Assembly: GCA_023266155.1 (NCBI GenBank) | Contig: JAHFRS010000021.1 | Location: 1-11,034 of the forward strand | From: an archaeon | Lineage (GTDB): Archaea; Nanobdellota; Nanobdellia; Woesearchaeales; GW2011-AR9 | Length of the DNA: 11,034 nucleotides | Reading direction: 5' to 3' | Part shown: one piece after another, positions 1-5,415 of the stretch | How the letters are laid out: each line of letters starts with the position of its first letter | Numbering within the stretch: the stretch's first letter is position 1 | Notes under the pieces: generated by a model | The model's database searches: none | What the model was told of the DNA's origin: nothing | What the model saw: only the letters and a program-made list of their open reading frames with translations | Position numbers and translations under genes: made by a program

Positions 1-2
1 TA

Positions 3-449
3 GCGTTAGCTTTTATCAGCCAAGGACGCTTCACCGTCGTCTTAGCGGGAACGATGATGTCCATGTTCATGGTCAAACAGCGCCTGGGTGAGTTTCGCTA
101 CGGCTTTTCGTACTGGCATAATGGCCTGATTGCCTACTGGGGTGTTCTGGGAAATTTAATGATGGCTGCCTTGTTTGCGGTCGGCTGGTATTTCTTCCCC
201 AGCAGTTATCTGTTTAGTAAAGGAGTTACGTTAAACTTAATCATGGCGTTTACGTCTTTAATTCCCATTCCACAACTCGATGGGCTGGCCATCTTTTTTG
301 GCTCACGAGGGCTCTACGTTTTTGGTGTGGCGTTAAGTGCGCTGGCTTCAGTCTTATTGCTCACCAGGACAAAAATAGGGTTAATTGTCTCTATTGTATT
401 GGGAGTGGTCTATGGGGCAATTTACTTATTGATCGGTTCAGAAAAATAA
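3..449 (+). CDS. Site-2-protease-like M50 metalloprotease, 3' part (5' end outside window)
   Basis: The frame is open from the first bases of the window, so the first ATG (position 54) is internal and 148 residues of a longer protein are visible. The product is strongly hydrophobic, with several membrane segments. Near the middle it carries N-x12-PxPxLDG (text NLIMAFTSLIPIPQLDG), the M50 motif in which the Asp of LDG is the third zinc ligand in a membrane helix. The HEXXH motif expected in the N-terminal half lies outside the window and could not be checked. Known M50 proteins cleave membrane-embedded substrates; the substrate here is unknown. The next gene starts 6 bp after its stop, so the two are probably co-transcribed, leading into an HtpX/LemA block with a related membrane-protease theme. 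Some M50 homologues lack catalytic residues, so activity is an inference. Confidence 0.75.
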   Translation, partial: ALAFISQGRFTVVLAGTMMSMFMVKQRLGEFRYGFSYWHNGLIAYWGVLGNLMMAALFAVGWYFFPSSYLFSKGVTLNLIMAFTSLIPIPQLDGLAIFFGSRGLYVFGVALSALASVLLLTRTKIGLIVSIVLGVVYGAIYLLIGSEK

Positions 450-455
450 TCTACC

Positions 456-800
456 ATGGCGTTTAAACCACATCGGCATTGGGTTGAACTTATTGCTGTC
501 CTCTTTCTCATTGTGGGATTTTTTTTTGCCATTCTTCTTCGCTACTCCCTTCTAAGCTACCTGACGCTGTTGTTAAGTGGCGGACTGGCGGGAAGAGTGT
601 TATATATCAAGCATGCTCATGAACCTATTCTTCCTGTTGTCCTGATCATTGTCGGTTTTCTCTTCGGCTATCTGTTAGGAGGTATCCACATGAGTTGGCT
701 TATAAGCATCACCTTGTTTCTTCTGGGCGGTGTGGCCTCATACTATCTCCATGTGAAAAAAATCTTCACAACATTTAAAAGCGACCTGTTCATAAAGTAA
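456..800 (+). CDS. Small four-helix membrane protein with internal duplication, function unknown
   Basis: A 114-residue protein with four predicted membrane helices (about residues 9-29, 31-49, 59-77 and 80-98) and short basic ends. I do not recognise the family. The two halves resemble each other: IVGFFF (19-24) matches IVGFLF (65-70), and GGLAGRVLYIK (42-52) matches GGVASYYLHVK (91-101). It is therefore a duplicated two-helix unit. No catalytic motif is visible. It starts 6 bp after the M50 gene and its stop abuts the ATG of htpX, so it probably belongs to the same operon and may assist membrane proteolysis; that role rests on context only. The start is the only ATG that keeps the first helix complete. 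The 3' end holds the TATA-like box proposed for htpX. Confidence 0.7.
   Translation: MAFKPHRHWVELIAVLFLIVGFFFAILLRYSLLSYLTLLLSGGLAGRVLYIKHAHEPILPVVLIIVGFLFGYLLGGIHMSWLISITLFLLGGVASYYLHVKKIFTTFKSDLFIK
774..781 (+). promoter_or_regulatory. TATA-like box for first htpX
   Basis: TTTAAAAG lies inside the end of the upstream ORF. Its centre is 26.5 nt before the second ATG of the ATGATG at 801-806, the same spacing as the leaderless genes elsewhere in the window. It suggests an internal promoter and a start at 804 rather than 801. The box is weaker than the TTTATATA boxes. Confidence 0.35.
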
Positions 801-1664
801 ATGATGATTCAAAATCAGATTAAAACGGTGCTGTTCTTAGGTGGATTGACGGGACTGTTAATTGCCATTGGTGGTTTATTAGGTGGTAGAAGCGGTTTAC
901 TCATTGGCTTGCTCTTTGCTGGCATCCTTAATTTTGTATCCTATTGGTTCTCGGCTAAAATTGTGTTGTGGATGTACAAAGCCAAAGAAGCAGAGAGGAA
1001 AGAACAGGCGTTAGTCTATTCCATTGTTGAAGACATTGCCAAAAAAGCCAGTTTGCCGATGCCCAAAGTGTACATTATCGAAACTCCACAAAGCAACGCT
1101 TTTGCGACGGGAAGAAATCCTGACCATGCCGTTGTCGCTGTCACCCGCGGAATCTTACAATTATTAACAAAAGAAGAATTGTGTGGAGTTCTGGCTCATG
1201 AATTAGGGCATGTCAAGAATCGTGACATCTTAATCTCAACGATTGCCGCGACGATTGCGGGGGTCATATCTTATATCGCGATGATTGCTCGCTGGGGTGC
1301 AATCTTTGGCGGGTTTGGTGGAAAAGATAATGAACGCGGCGGGGGTTTGATTGAAATATTGGTATTAAGTATTATTGCACCATTAATGGCGATGATTATT
1401 CAGATGGCAATCTCCCGTTCACGAGAATATTTAGCAGATGAAACTGGCGCAAAACTAGTGAAAGATCCAGAAGCGTTGGCGCGAGCATTGGAAAAAATTG
1501 AGAAGAATGTTGCCCATTATCCTTTTCAGGCAGTGGGAACGACCAATGCGACAGCGCATCTGTTTATCCATAATCCGTTTAAGGGGAAATCAATGTTAAA
1601 CTTGTTTTCAACACATCCTGCCACGGAAGCACGGTGTCAAAGATTGAGGTCGATGAAAGTGTAG
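801..1664 (+). CDS. htpX: HtpX-type M48 zinc metalloprotease (first copy)
   Basis: A 287-residue membrane protease of normal family length. Helices lie at about 7-27 and 32-52, a soluble segment carries HELGH at 133-137, then come two more helices (about 142-162 and 183-205), and SREYLADETGA follows. His133, His137 and Glu209 are the expected zinc ligands, with Glu134 as catalytic base. The C-terminal FSTHPATEARCQRL is the usual HtpX ending. HtpX degrades misfolded or damaged membrane proteins with its active site on the cytosolic face. The ATG abuts the stop of the preceding ORF; a second ATG three bases on (804) fits the TATA spacing better and would remove one Met. No Shine-Dalgarno site is visible. 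A second, diverged htpX lies beyond lemA, so this is one of two paralogues in one locus. Confidence 0.93.
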   Translation: MMIQNQIKTVLFLGGLTGLLIAIGGLLGGRSGLLIGLLFAGILNFVSYWFSAKIVLWMYKAKEAERKEQALVYSIVEDIAKKASLPMPKVYIIETPQSNAFATGRNPDHAVVAVTRGILQLLTKEELCGVLAHELGHVKNRDILISTIAATIAGVISYIAMIARWGAIFGGFGGKDNERGGGLIEILVLSIIAPLMAMIIQMAISRSREYLADETGAKLVKDPEALARALEKIEKNVAHYPFQAVGTTNATAHLFIHNPFKGKSMLNLFSTHPATEARCQRLRSMKV

Positions 1665-1701
1665 AGCATCTTTCTGCTATTTTCAAAAAGAAACAGAATG
1701 A

Positions 1702-1709
1702 TTTAAAAA
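1702..1709 (+). promoter_or_regulatory. TATA-like box for lemA
   Basis: TTTAAAAA in the 70-bp gap between htpX and lemA. Its centre is 29.5 nt before the lemA ATG, as for the small ORF at 5266, giving a predicted leader of about 3 nt. No Shine-Dalgarno site precedes the ATG, which fits a near-leaderless message starting an internal transcript lemA-htpX-alaX. Confidence 0.4.
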
Positions 1710-1734
1710 CAGCAGGTCATATTAAAATGAAATT

Positions 1735-2286
1735 ATGGTGTCAACAACAACTTGGATGATTATTGCCGGAGCAATCGTTGTTCTTTTCCTCATCTATCTT
1801 TACAACAGCCTGATTCGCCTGCGGATGCGTGTCAACAACGCTTGGTCACAGATTGATGTACAATTAAAACGTCGCTACGACCTCATTCCTAATTTAGTAG
1901 AAGCAGTCAAAGGCTACATGAAGCACGAGAAGAATGTGCTCGAAAATGTCACCAAAGCCAGAGCATCTCTTGTAACTGGCTCAATGCAAGATAAAGTGAA
2001 GGCCAGCAACCAGATTACGCAGGCGCTTAAATCCATCTTCGCCGTCTCTGAAAGTTATCCTCAGCTCAAGGCCAACGAAAACTTCAAACAATTACAGGAA
2101 GAGTTGTCTGGTACTGAATCGAAGATTGCCTATGCCAGACAGTTTTATAATGACAGCGTGATGGAATATAATGAAAGCCTGCAAGTTTTCCCTAAAAATT
2201 TCTTTGCCCGGCTATTTGGCTTTCAGGTGAAAGAATTTTTTGAGACCAAAGGGCAAGAGCGGGAGAATGTGAAAGTGCAGTTCTGA
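1735..2286 (+). CDS. lemA: LemA family membrane-anchored protein
   Basis: A 183-residue protein of normal LemA length. One N-terminal helix (about 7-24) is followed by a long helical domain with the family signatures YNSLIRLR (23-30), [17 protein letters not shown] (40-56), the HE-VLE-VT-AR series (64-77), YPQLKAN (108-114) and a C-terminal [14 protein letters not shown]. LemA proteins expose the helical bundle on the side of the membrane opposite the short N-terminus; their biochemical role is not settled, but they are very often encoded beside an HtpX protease. That pairing holds here, with htpX starting 3 bp after the lemA stop, so I infer that LemA works with the second HtpX as an adaptor or partner. 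An ATG at 1727 is in another frame and is not its start. Confidence 0.93.
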   Translation: MVSTTTWMIIAGAIVVLFLIYLYNSLIRLRMRVNNAWSQIDVQLKRRYDLIPNLVEAVKGYMKHEKNVLENVTKARASLVTGSMQDKVKASNQITQALKSIFAVSESYPQLKANENFKQLQEELSGTESKIAYARQFYNDSVMEYNESLQVFPKNFFARLFGFQVKEFFETKGQERENVKVQF

Positions 2287-2289
2287 GCC

Positions 2290-3189
2290 ATGGGAATGTA
2301 TGACGAAATTGCGGCAAACCGCTGGAGATCTTCACTGCTCATTGTGATCTTCTTTGCTTTGATTATTCTCCTTGGCTTAGGTTTAGGGGCATTCTATGGG
2401 AATCAGTGGTTTGGCATTATCTTTTCAATCATCATCGGTATAACTTATTTTCTCATCAGTTATTATCACGGCTCTTCGTTCATCTTATCCATGAGCAAAG
2501 CACAAGAAGCACAAAAACCAGAATATACCCAATTACTCAATACTGTTGAAGGCTTAGCAATTGCTGCCGGCTTGCCCCAAGTTCCTAAAGTGTATGTCAT
2601 TGACGATTCTGCCTTGAATGCGTTTGCCACCGGCAGAGATCCACAGCACGCCTCCATTACCGTCACGACCGGATTATTGAAAAAGATGAATAAATTAGAA
2701 TTAGAAGGAGTCCTTGCCCACGAGCTGTCACATATCAAGAATTTTGACATTCGTGTGATGATGCTCGCAGCAGTGTTAGTGGGAATTGCAGTATTATTAT
2801 CTGACTTTTTATTACGCAGTTTCTTGTGGGGTGGCAAGCAAGGGAGAAAAGATGATAATGGTAGTGGCGCATTGTTTATTTTATTAGGAGTCATTTTAGC
2901 AGTTCTCGCTCCCCTCATTGGGCAATTAATTCAATTAGCAATTTCACGAAAACGTGAATTTCTGGCTGACGCTTCTGGCGCTTTACTGACTCGATATCCA
3001 AAAGGCTTAGCTGATGCTTTACACAAAATCAAGAATGATCCAGATCCCCTGGTTGATACCGCCAATAAGGCCACCGCCCCATTGTATATTTCAATTCCGT
3101 TTCGGCGCAACAATTCCAGCTGGCTGCAGAGTCTGTTTAGCACGCATCCACCTATCGAAGAAAGGATTAAACGATTGGAAGGGATGTAG
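2290..3189 (+). CDS. htpX: HtpX-type M48 zinc metalloprotease (second copy, LemA-linked)
   Basis: A 299-residue integral membrane protease. It begins MGMYDEIAANRWRSSLL, the N-terminal style of LemA-linked HtpX proteins, followed by helices at about 14-36 and 40-58. HELSH (144-148) and the later KREFLADASGA (Glu223) supply the zinc ligands His144, His148 and Glu223, with Glu145 catalytic. Two more helices lie at about 155-175 and 193-217, and the C-terminus is FSTHPPIEERIKRL. It starts 3 bp after lemA; an ATG six bases later is an alternative start. It is clearly diverged from the first copy (longer N-terminus, different linkers), so the two are old paralogues rather than a recent duplication and may differ in substrates. 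The next gene starts one base after its stop. Confidence 0.93.
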   Translation: MGMYDEIAANRWRSSLLIVIFFALIILLGLGLGAFYGNQWFGIIFSIIIGITYFLISYYHGSSFILSMSKAQEAQKPEYTQLLNTVEGLAIAAGLPQVPKVYVIDDSALNAFATGRDPQHASITVTTGLLKKMNKLELEGVLAHELSHIKNFDIRVMMLAAVLVGIAVLLSDFLLRSFLWGGKQGRKDDNGSGALFILLGVILAVLAPLIGQLIQLAISRKREFLADASGALLTRYPKGLADALHKIKNDPDPLVDTANKATAPLYISIPFRRNNSSWLQSLFSTHPPIEERIKRLEGM

Positions 3190-3190
3190 A

Positions 3191-3844
3191 ATGACACAAA
3201 AGTTATTCTGGGCAGATCCTTATCAAACAGAGTGCGCTGCTACCGTCACCGAAATAAACGGAAATAAGGTGAAATTAAACCAAACCATCTTCTTCGCTTT
3301 TTCTGGTGGGCAAGAATCAGATCAAGGCACGATTGGCGGGATTAAAGTTCTTGAAGCAGTAAAACAAGGAGATAAAGAAAACATTATTGATATTGAATAC
3401 GAATTGGAAAAAGAGCCTGATTTTAACGTTGGCGATGAAGTAGAAGTTAAAATCGATGAAAAACGAAGGGAAAAATTACGAAAACTTCATTCAGCGGCTC
3501 ATATTGTCTATTATTTTGTTATAGAAAAATTGGGAAAGTTGAAAATCATTGGCTCACATATTGCAGCAGAAAAAGCTCGTATTGATTTTGTGTATGACAA
3601 GCCATTAAATGATGTTCTTCCTGATATACAGGAGAGAGTAAATAAATTTCTTCTAGAAAACCATGCCCTAATTATCAGAGATGATGAACAAAAACCAGAT
3701 TTAAGATGGTGGACTTGTGAAGAATGGAAAATGCCATGTGGAGGAACGCATCCTAAATCAACAGGTGAAATAGGGAATCTTGAATTGCAACGAAAAAATA
3801 TTGGTTCTGGAAAAGAAAGAATAGAGATAAGACTAGCATCCTAA
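3191..3844 (+). CDS. alaX: Free-standing alanyl-tRNA editing protein, AlaX-M type
   Basis: A 217-residue cytosolic protein. It has an N-terminal beta-barrel-like domain beginning LFWADPYQTEC and containing SGGQESDQG (38-46), the AlaX counterpart of GGQxxDxG. A catalytic domain follows, with HSAAH (100-104) and CGGTH (183-187), giving the zinc ligands His100, His104, Cys183 and His187. AlaX enzymes deacylate mischarged tRNA(Ala) carrying Ser (and Gly for some) in trans. Possession of the N-terminal domain and the length match AlaX-M, the medium form. The start at 3191 is one base after the htpX stop; an upstream ATG at 3014 in the same frame would add 59 residues read through htpX in the wrong frame, with no family similarity. 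GGAAGGGAT just before the start may serve as a weak ribosome site. Base composition is more AT-rich than the htpX genes. Confidence 0.92.
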   Translation: MTQKLFWADPYQTECAATVTEINGNKVKLNQTIFFAFSGGQESDQGTIGGIKVLEAVKQGDKENIIDIEYELEKEPDFNVGDEVEVKIDEKRREKLRKLHSAAHIVYYFVIEKLGKLKIIGSHIAAEKARIDFVYDKPLNDVLPDIQERVNKFLLENHALIIRDDEQKPDLRWWTCEEWKMPCGGTHPKSTGEIGNLELQRKNIGSGKERIEIRLAS

Positions 3845-4087
3845 TTTTCTCCCCACTTACATAGAGTTTTAGTATTTCTAACGCAAGCATTTACAGAGTT
3901 GTATCTAAGGAACGAAAAAAATTGAGCCTAATAACTGTTAGTTTATTTTCCCATACAAAGTGTGGAAAAATTGCGTCCGAAAAGTTTTCTTTGAGTTTTA
4001 TCAATCTCTGATTTAGCAGAATAAAATTAAAGTACTATCATTTCAAGTAACTCATCAGGTCTGGGGCAAAAACAAGTTTAAATAACC
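3845..4087. other. AT-rich convergent intergenic region, no gene seen
   Basis: 243 bp lie between the converging alaX and rhomboid genes. No ORF with a supporting promoter, no tRNA and no clear hairpin was found. The only feature I can point to is a run of five T on the - strand, 16 nt past the rhomboid stop. Confidence 0.5.
4068..4072 (-). terminator. Short oligo-T terminator candidate after rhomboid gene
   Basis: Five T on the - strand, 16 nt after the rhomboid stop. Archaeal RNA polymerase can terminate on T-runs without a hairpin; five is short, so this is weak. Confidence 0.3.
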
Positions 4088-4888
4088 CTATTGAACAACC
4101 AGAAAGTATAGGATAACTCCAATAACCACAGAGATTATGTTTATGATTAATCCTCTTTTTAATTTTGATCTTTCATCAATTCCAATTAAGAACATTAATA
4201 ATCCTATTGAGATAAATCCACCGATATGGGCAAAGTGGCCAATGCCATCTTGTGAAGGATTTAGTACCCCTGCAATATCTCCATAAATTGCAAGCCATCC
4301 ACTAAGCATGATTGGAAGAGGAACAATTAATTCATAACTCAAATAAAATGGATCTAGCAAAATTGCTGTAGAAATTAAACCCATTAATGCTCCTGAAGCC
4401 CCTAATCCACCAATATTATCTCCAGTTATGAATAAGTGGATTAGTGAGTCAAATAAGCTTGATAATATTAATGCACCAAAAAATATGGGCATTGTTTTAA
4501 AAAATCCAAGCTTTCTTTCCACTACTCTTCCGAAGATAAATATTCCAATCATGTTTCCAATCAAATGTGATAAATTTGCATGAAGAAAACCTGCTGTTAT
4601 TAATGTATAAAATTTAAGATTTAAAAGGTCAGCAGGGTAATTAATTAAGCTGTTAAACATTTGGTCACTTAGGAAATAAATGCTTCCAAAAAAAATGAAG
4701 GTGTTTATGATTATTATTGATACAGTGAACTTCGGTTGAAATATAAATTTAAATAACTCGGTAAAAGGTCGAAACAAATCCGCAAATTCTTTTTTCTTGA
4801 AAAGAACTAAAAGTAGTGTTATTGGAGTTATCAAAATGTGCCAAATAAATTTCCAAATAAACTTACTTTCTGATTCAATATCTTCCAT
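4088..4888 (-). CDS. Rhomboid family intramembrane serine protease
   Basis: A 266-residue polytopic membrane protein with the full rhomboid active site. FLHANLSHLIGN (101-112) gives the HxxxH and oxyanion Asn112, GLGASGALMG (161-170) holds nucleophile Ser165 in GxSG, and HFAHIGGF (218-225) supplies catalytic His221. About 50 residues with hydrophobic and basic patches precede the core, and a final helix lies at about 247-264. Known rhomboids cut single-pass membrane substrates within the bilayer; the substrate here is unknown. The TATA box 26.5 nt from the ATG at 4888 argues that this is the true start on a leaderless mRNA. The gene is very AT-rich (one 60-base line has about 20 percent GC) compared with dnaG or herA, which may mean transfer or relaxed selection. 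It stands alone, convergent to alaX. Confidence 0.93.
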   Translation of the reverse strand: MEDIESESKFIWKFIWHILITPITLLLVLFKKKEFADLFRPFTELFKFIFQPKFTVSIIIINTFIFFGSIYFLSDQMFNSLINYPADLLNLKFYTLITAGFLHANLSHLIGNMIGIFIFGRVVERKLGFFKTMPIFFGALILSSLFDSLIHLFITGDNIGGLGASGALMGLISTAILLDPFYLSYELIVPLPIMLSGWLAIYGDIAGVLNPSQDGIGHFAHIGGFISIGLLMFLIGIDERSKLKRGLIINIISVVIGVILYFLVVQ

Positions 4889-4910
4889 CTATTTCAAATA
4901 AATACATTAG

Positions 4911-4918
4911 TATATAAA
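4911..4918 (-). promoter_or_regulatory. TATA box for rhomboid gene
   Basis: TTTATATA on the - strand, centred 26.5 nt from the A of the rhomboid ATG, predicts a leaderless transcript. Just upstream (4919-4930) is a 12-base element, AAACAAAACCAA on the - strand, that recurs before the candidate RNA promoter at 9624-9631. Confidence 0.65.
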
Positions 4919-5111
4919 TTGGTTTTGTTTTTCTCTAGCTTAAGACAGTTTAGAAGTAGATTAAAATAGTGCCAATTAAACTCCAACAAAATTGAAACTA
5001 ACCCATTATATCTCCAATTGGGCTACAACTGGCAAAATTAGTGATATAAAGCCGTATTACTGACTCCATAAAGCCAAAAGAGAATCCTACTCGTTAATCA
5101 CAAAAATCTCT

Positions 5112-5151
5112 ACCACTCCTAGCCACTGGACAACCTTTCGGGAGTGGCTCA
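5112..5151. repeat. Direct repeat copy 1 with overlapping hairpins
   Basis: CCACTCCT followed by CACTGGACAACC is found here and again at 5201-5222, with the two blocks joined by AGC here and by G there. In this copy AGCCACT pairs with AGTGGCT, or alternatively CCACTCC with GGAGTGG, each a perfect 7-bp stem; the two stems exclude each other. Function unknown. Confidence 0.5.
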
Positions 5152-5200
5152 ATTCAGCATAATAATGAGGAATAAAGTCGTAATGACCTCTTTTTCTGAA

Positions 5201-5222
5201 GCCACTCCTGCACTGGACAACC
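5201..5222. repeat. Direct repeat copy 2
   Basis: Second copy of the CCACTCCT...CACTGGACAACC repeat, about 88 bp after the first and immediately upstream of the TATA box of the small ORF. It lacks the downstream AGTGGCT arm, so it forms no comparable hairpin. Confidence 0.45.
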
Positions 5223-5232
5223 CCAGGTATGG

Positions 5233-5240
5233 TTTATATA
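5233..5240 (+). promoter_or_regulatory. TATA box for 49-codon ORF
   Basis: TTTATATA on the + strand, identical to the boxes of the rhomboid and abiE genes. Its predicted start at about 5263 is 3 nt before the ATG at 5266. Confidence 0.55.
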
Positions 5241-5265
5241 TAAGCAGATTCTTGAAATTAGTAAA

Positions 5266-5415
5266 ATGGAAAAAAAATCATTAGCGATATTTGAAGGCAA
5301 GAAAACAACTGGAACAGGAATCTGGCCGGTCAGTTGTGACGTCCGAAAATTCTTTAGAACAGCCGAAAACAATAAAAAAGCTGGCGAAGAAATGACTAAC
5401 TTCACCACTCCTTAA
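5266..5415 (+). CDS. Small 49-residue protein, possibly a truncated Bro-N-like remnant
   Basis: A 49-residue, basic, soluble ORF starting MEKKSLAIFEGKK. A TTTATATA box centred 29.5 nt upstream of the ATG predicts a near-leaderless message, which is the main reason to believe in it. I do not recognise the full protein. The first dozen residues resemble the start of Bro-N/phage-antirepressor-like proteins (a KxLxxFxGKKIR type opening), but the rest does not continue that fold, so it could be a remnant whose 3' part was lost, or a short functional peptide. The last 14 bases overlap the 3' end of the convergent HerA gene, and its body covers the probable oligo-T terminator of that gene on the other strand. 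The overlap means transcription through it would be antisense to the herA 3' end. Confidence 0.4.
   Translation: MEKKSLAIFEGKKTTGTGIWPVSCDVRKFFRTAENNKKAGEEMTNFTTP
5374..5379 (-). terminator. Oligo-T terminator candidate after HerA-like gene
   Basis: Six T on the - strand, 22 nt past the stop of the HerA-like gene. The same distance separates the dnaG stop from its T-run, which supports the assignment. Confidence 0.4.

Larger units (their letters stand above)
4921..5232. other. Gene-free, repeat-containing intergenic region
   Basis: Both strands were read for ORFs with a promoter or ribosome site; none is convincing. The stretch is AT-rich and holds the upstream element of the rhomboid promoter at its left edge, two degenerate copies of a short repeat (5112-5134 and 5201-5222), and a hairpin around the first copy. 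Confidence 0.5.

Noticed and set aside
1634..1760. GTG-started ORF of about 42 codons bridging htpX and lemA
   Set aside because: No promoter or ribosome site at the right distance, and no recognisable sequence; the lemA start is better explained by the TATA-like box at 1702.
2466..2918. 150-codon - strand ORF
   Set aside because: Lies wholly inside htpX, has no promoter and no domain; a shadow of the protease gene. The 88-codon ORF at 2931-3197 is the same case.
3014..3190. N-terminal extension of AlaX from an ATG at 3014
   Set aside because: It reads htpX coding sequence in a wrong frame and shows no family similarity; AlaX-M begins at 3191, giving the normal length.
3845..3960. Short - strand frame beyond alaX that looked like a gene remnant
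   Set aside because: Stops soon in both directions, has no start with a promoter and no similarity I can name.
5154..5408. 84-codon - strand ORF
   Set aside because: No TATA box or ribosome site, no recognisable domain, and it covers the promoter and body of the + strand small ORF and the HerA terminator.
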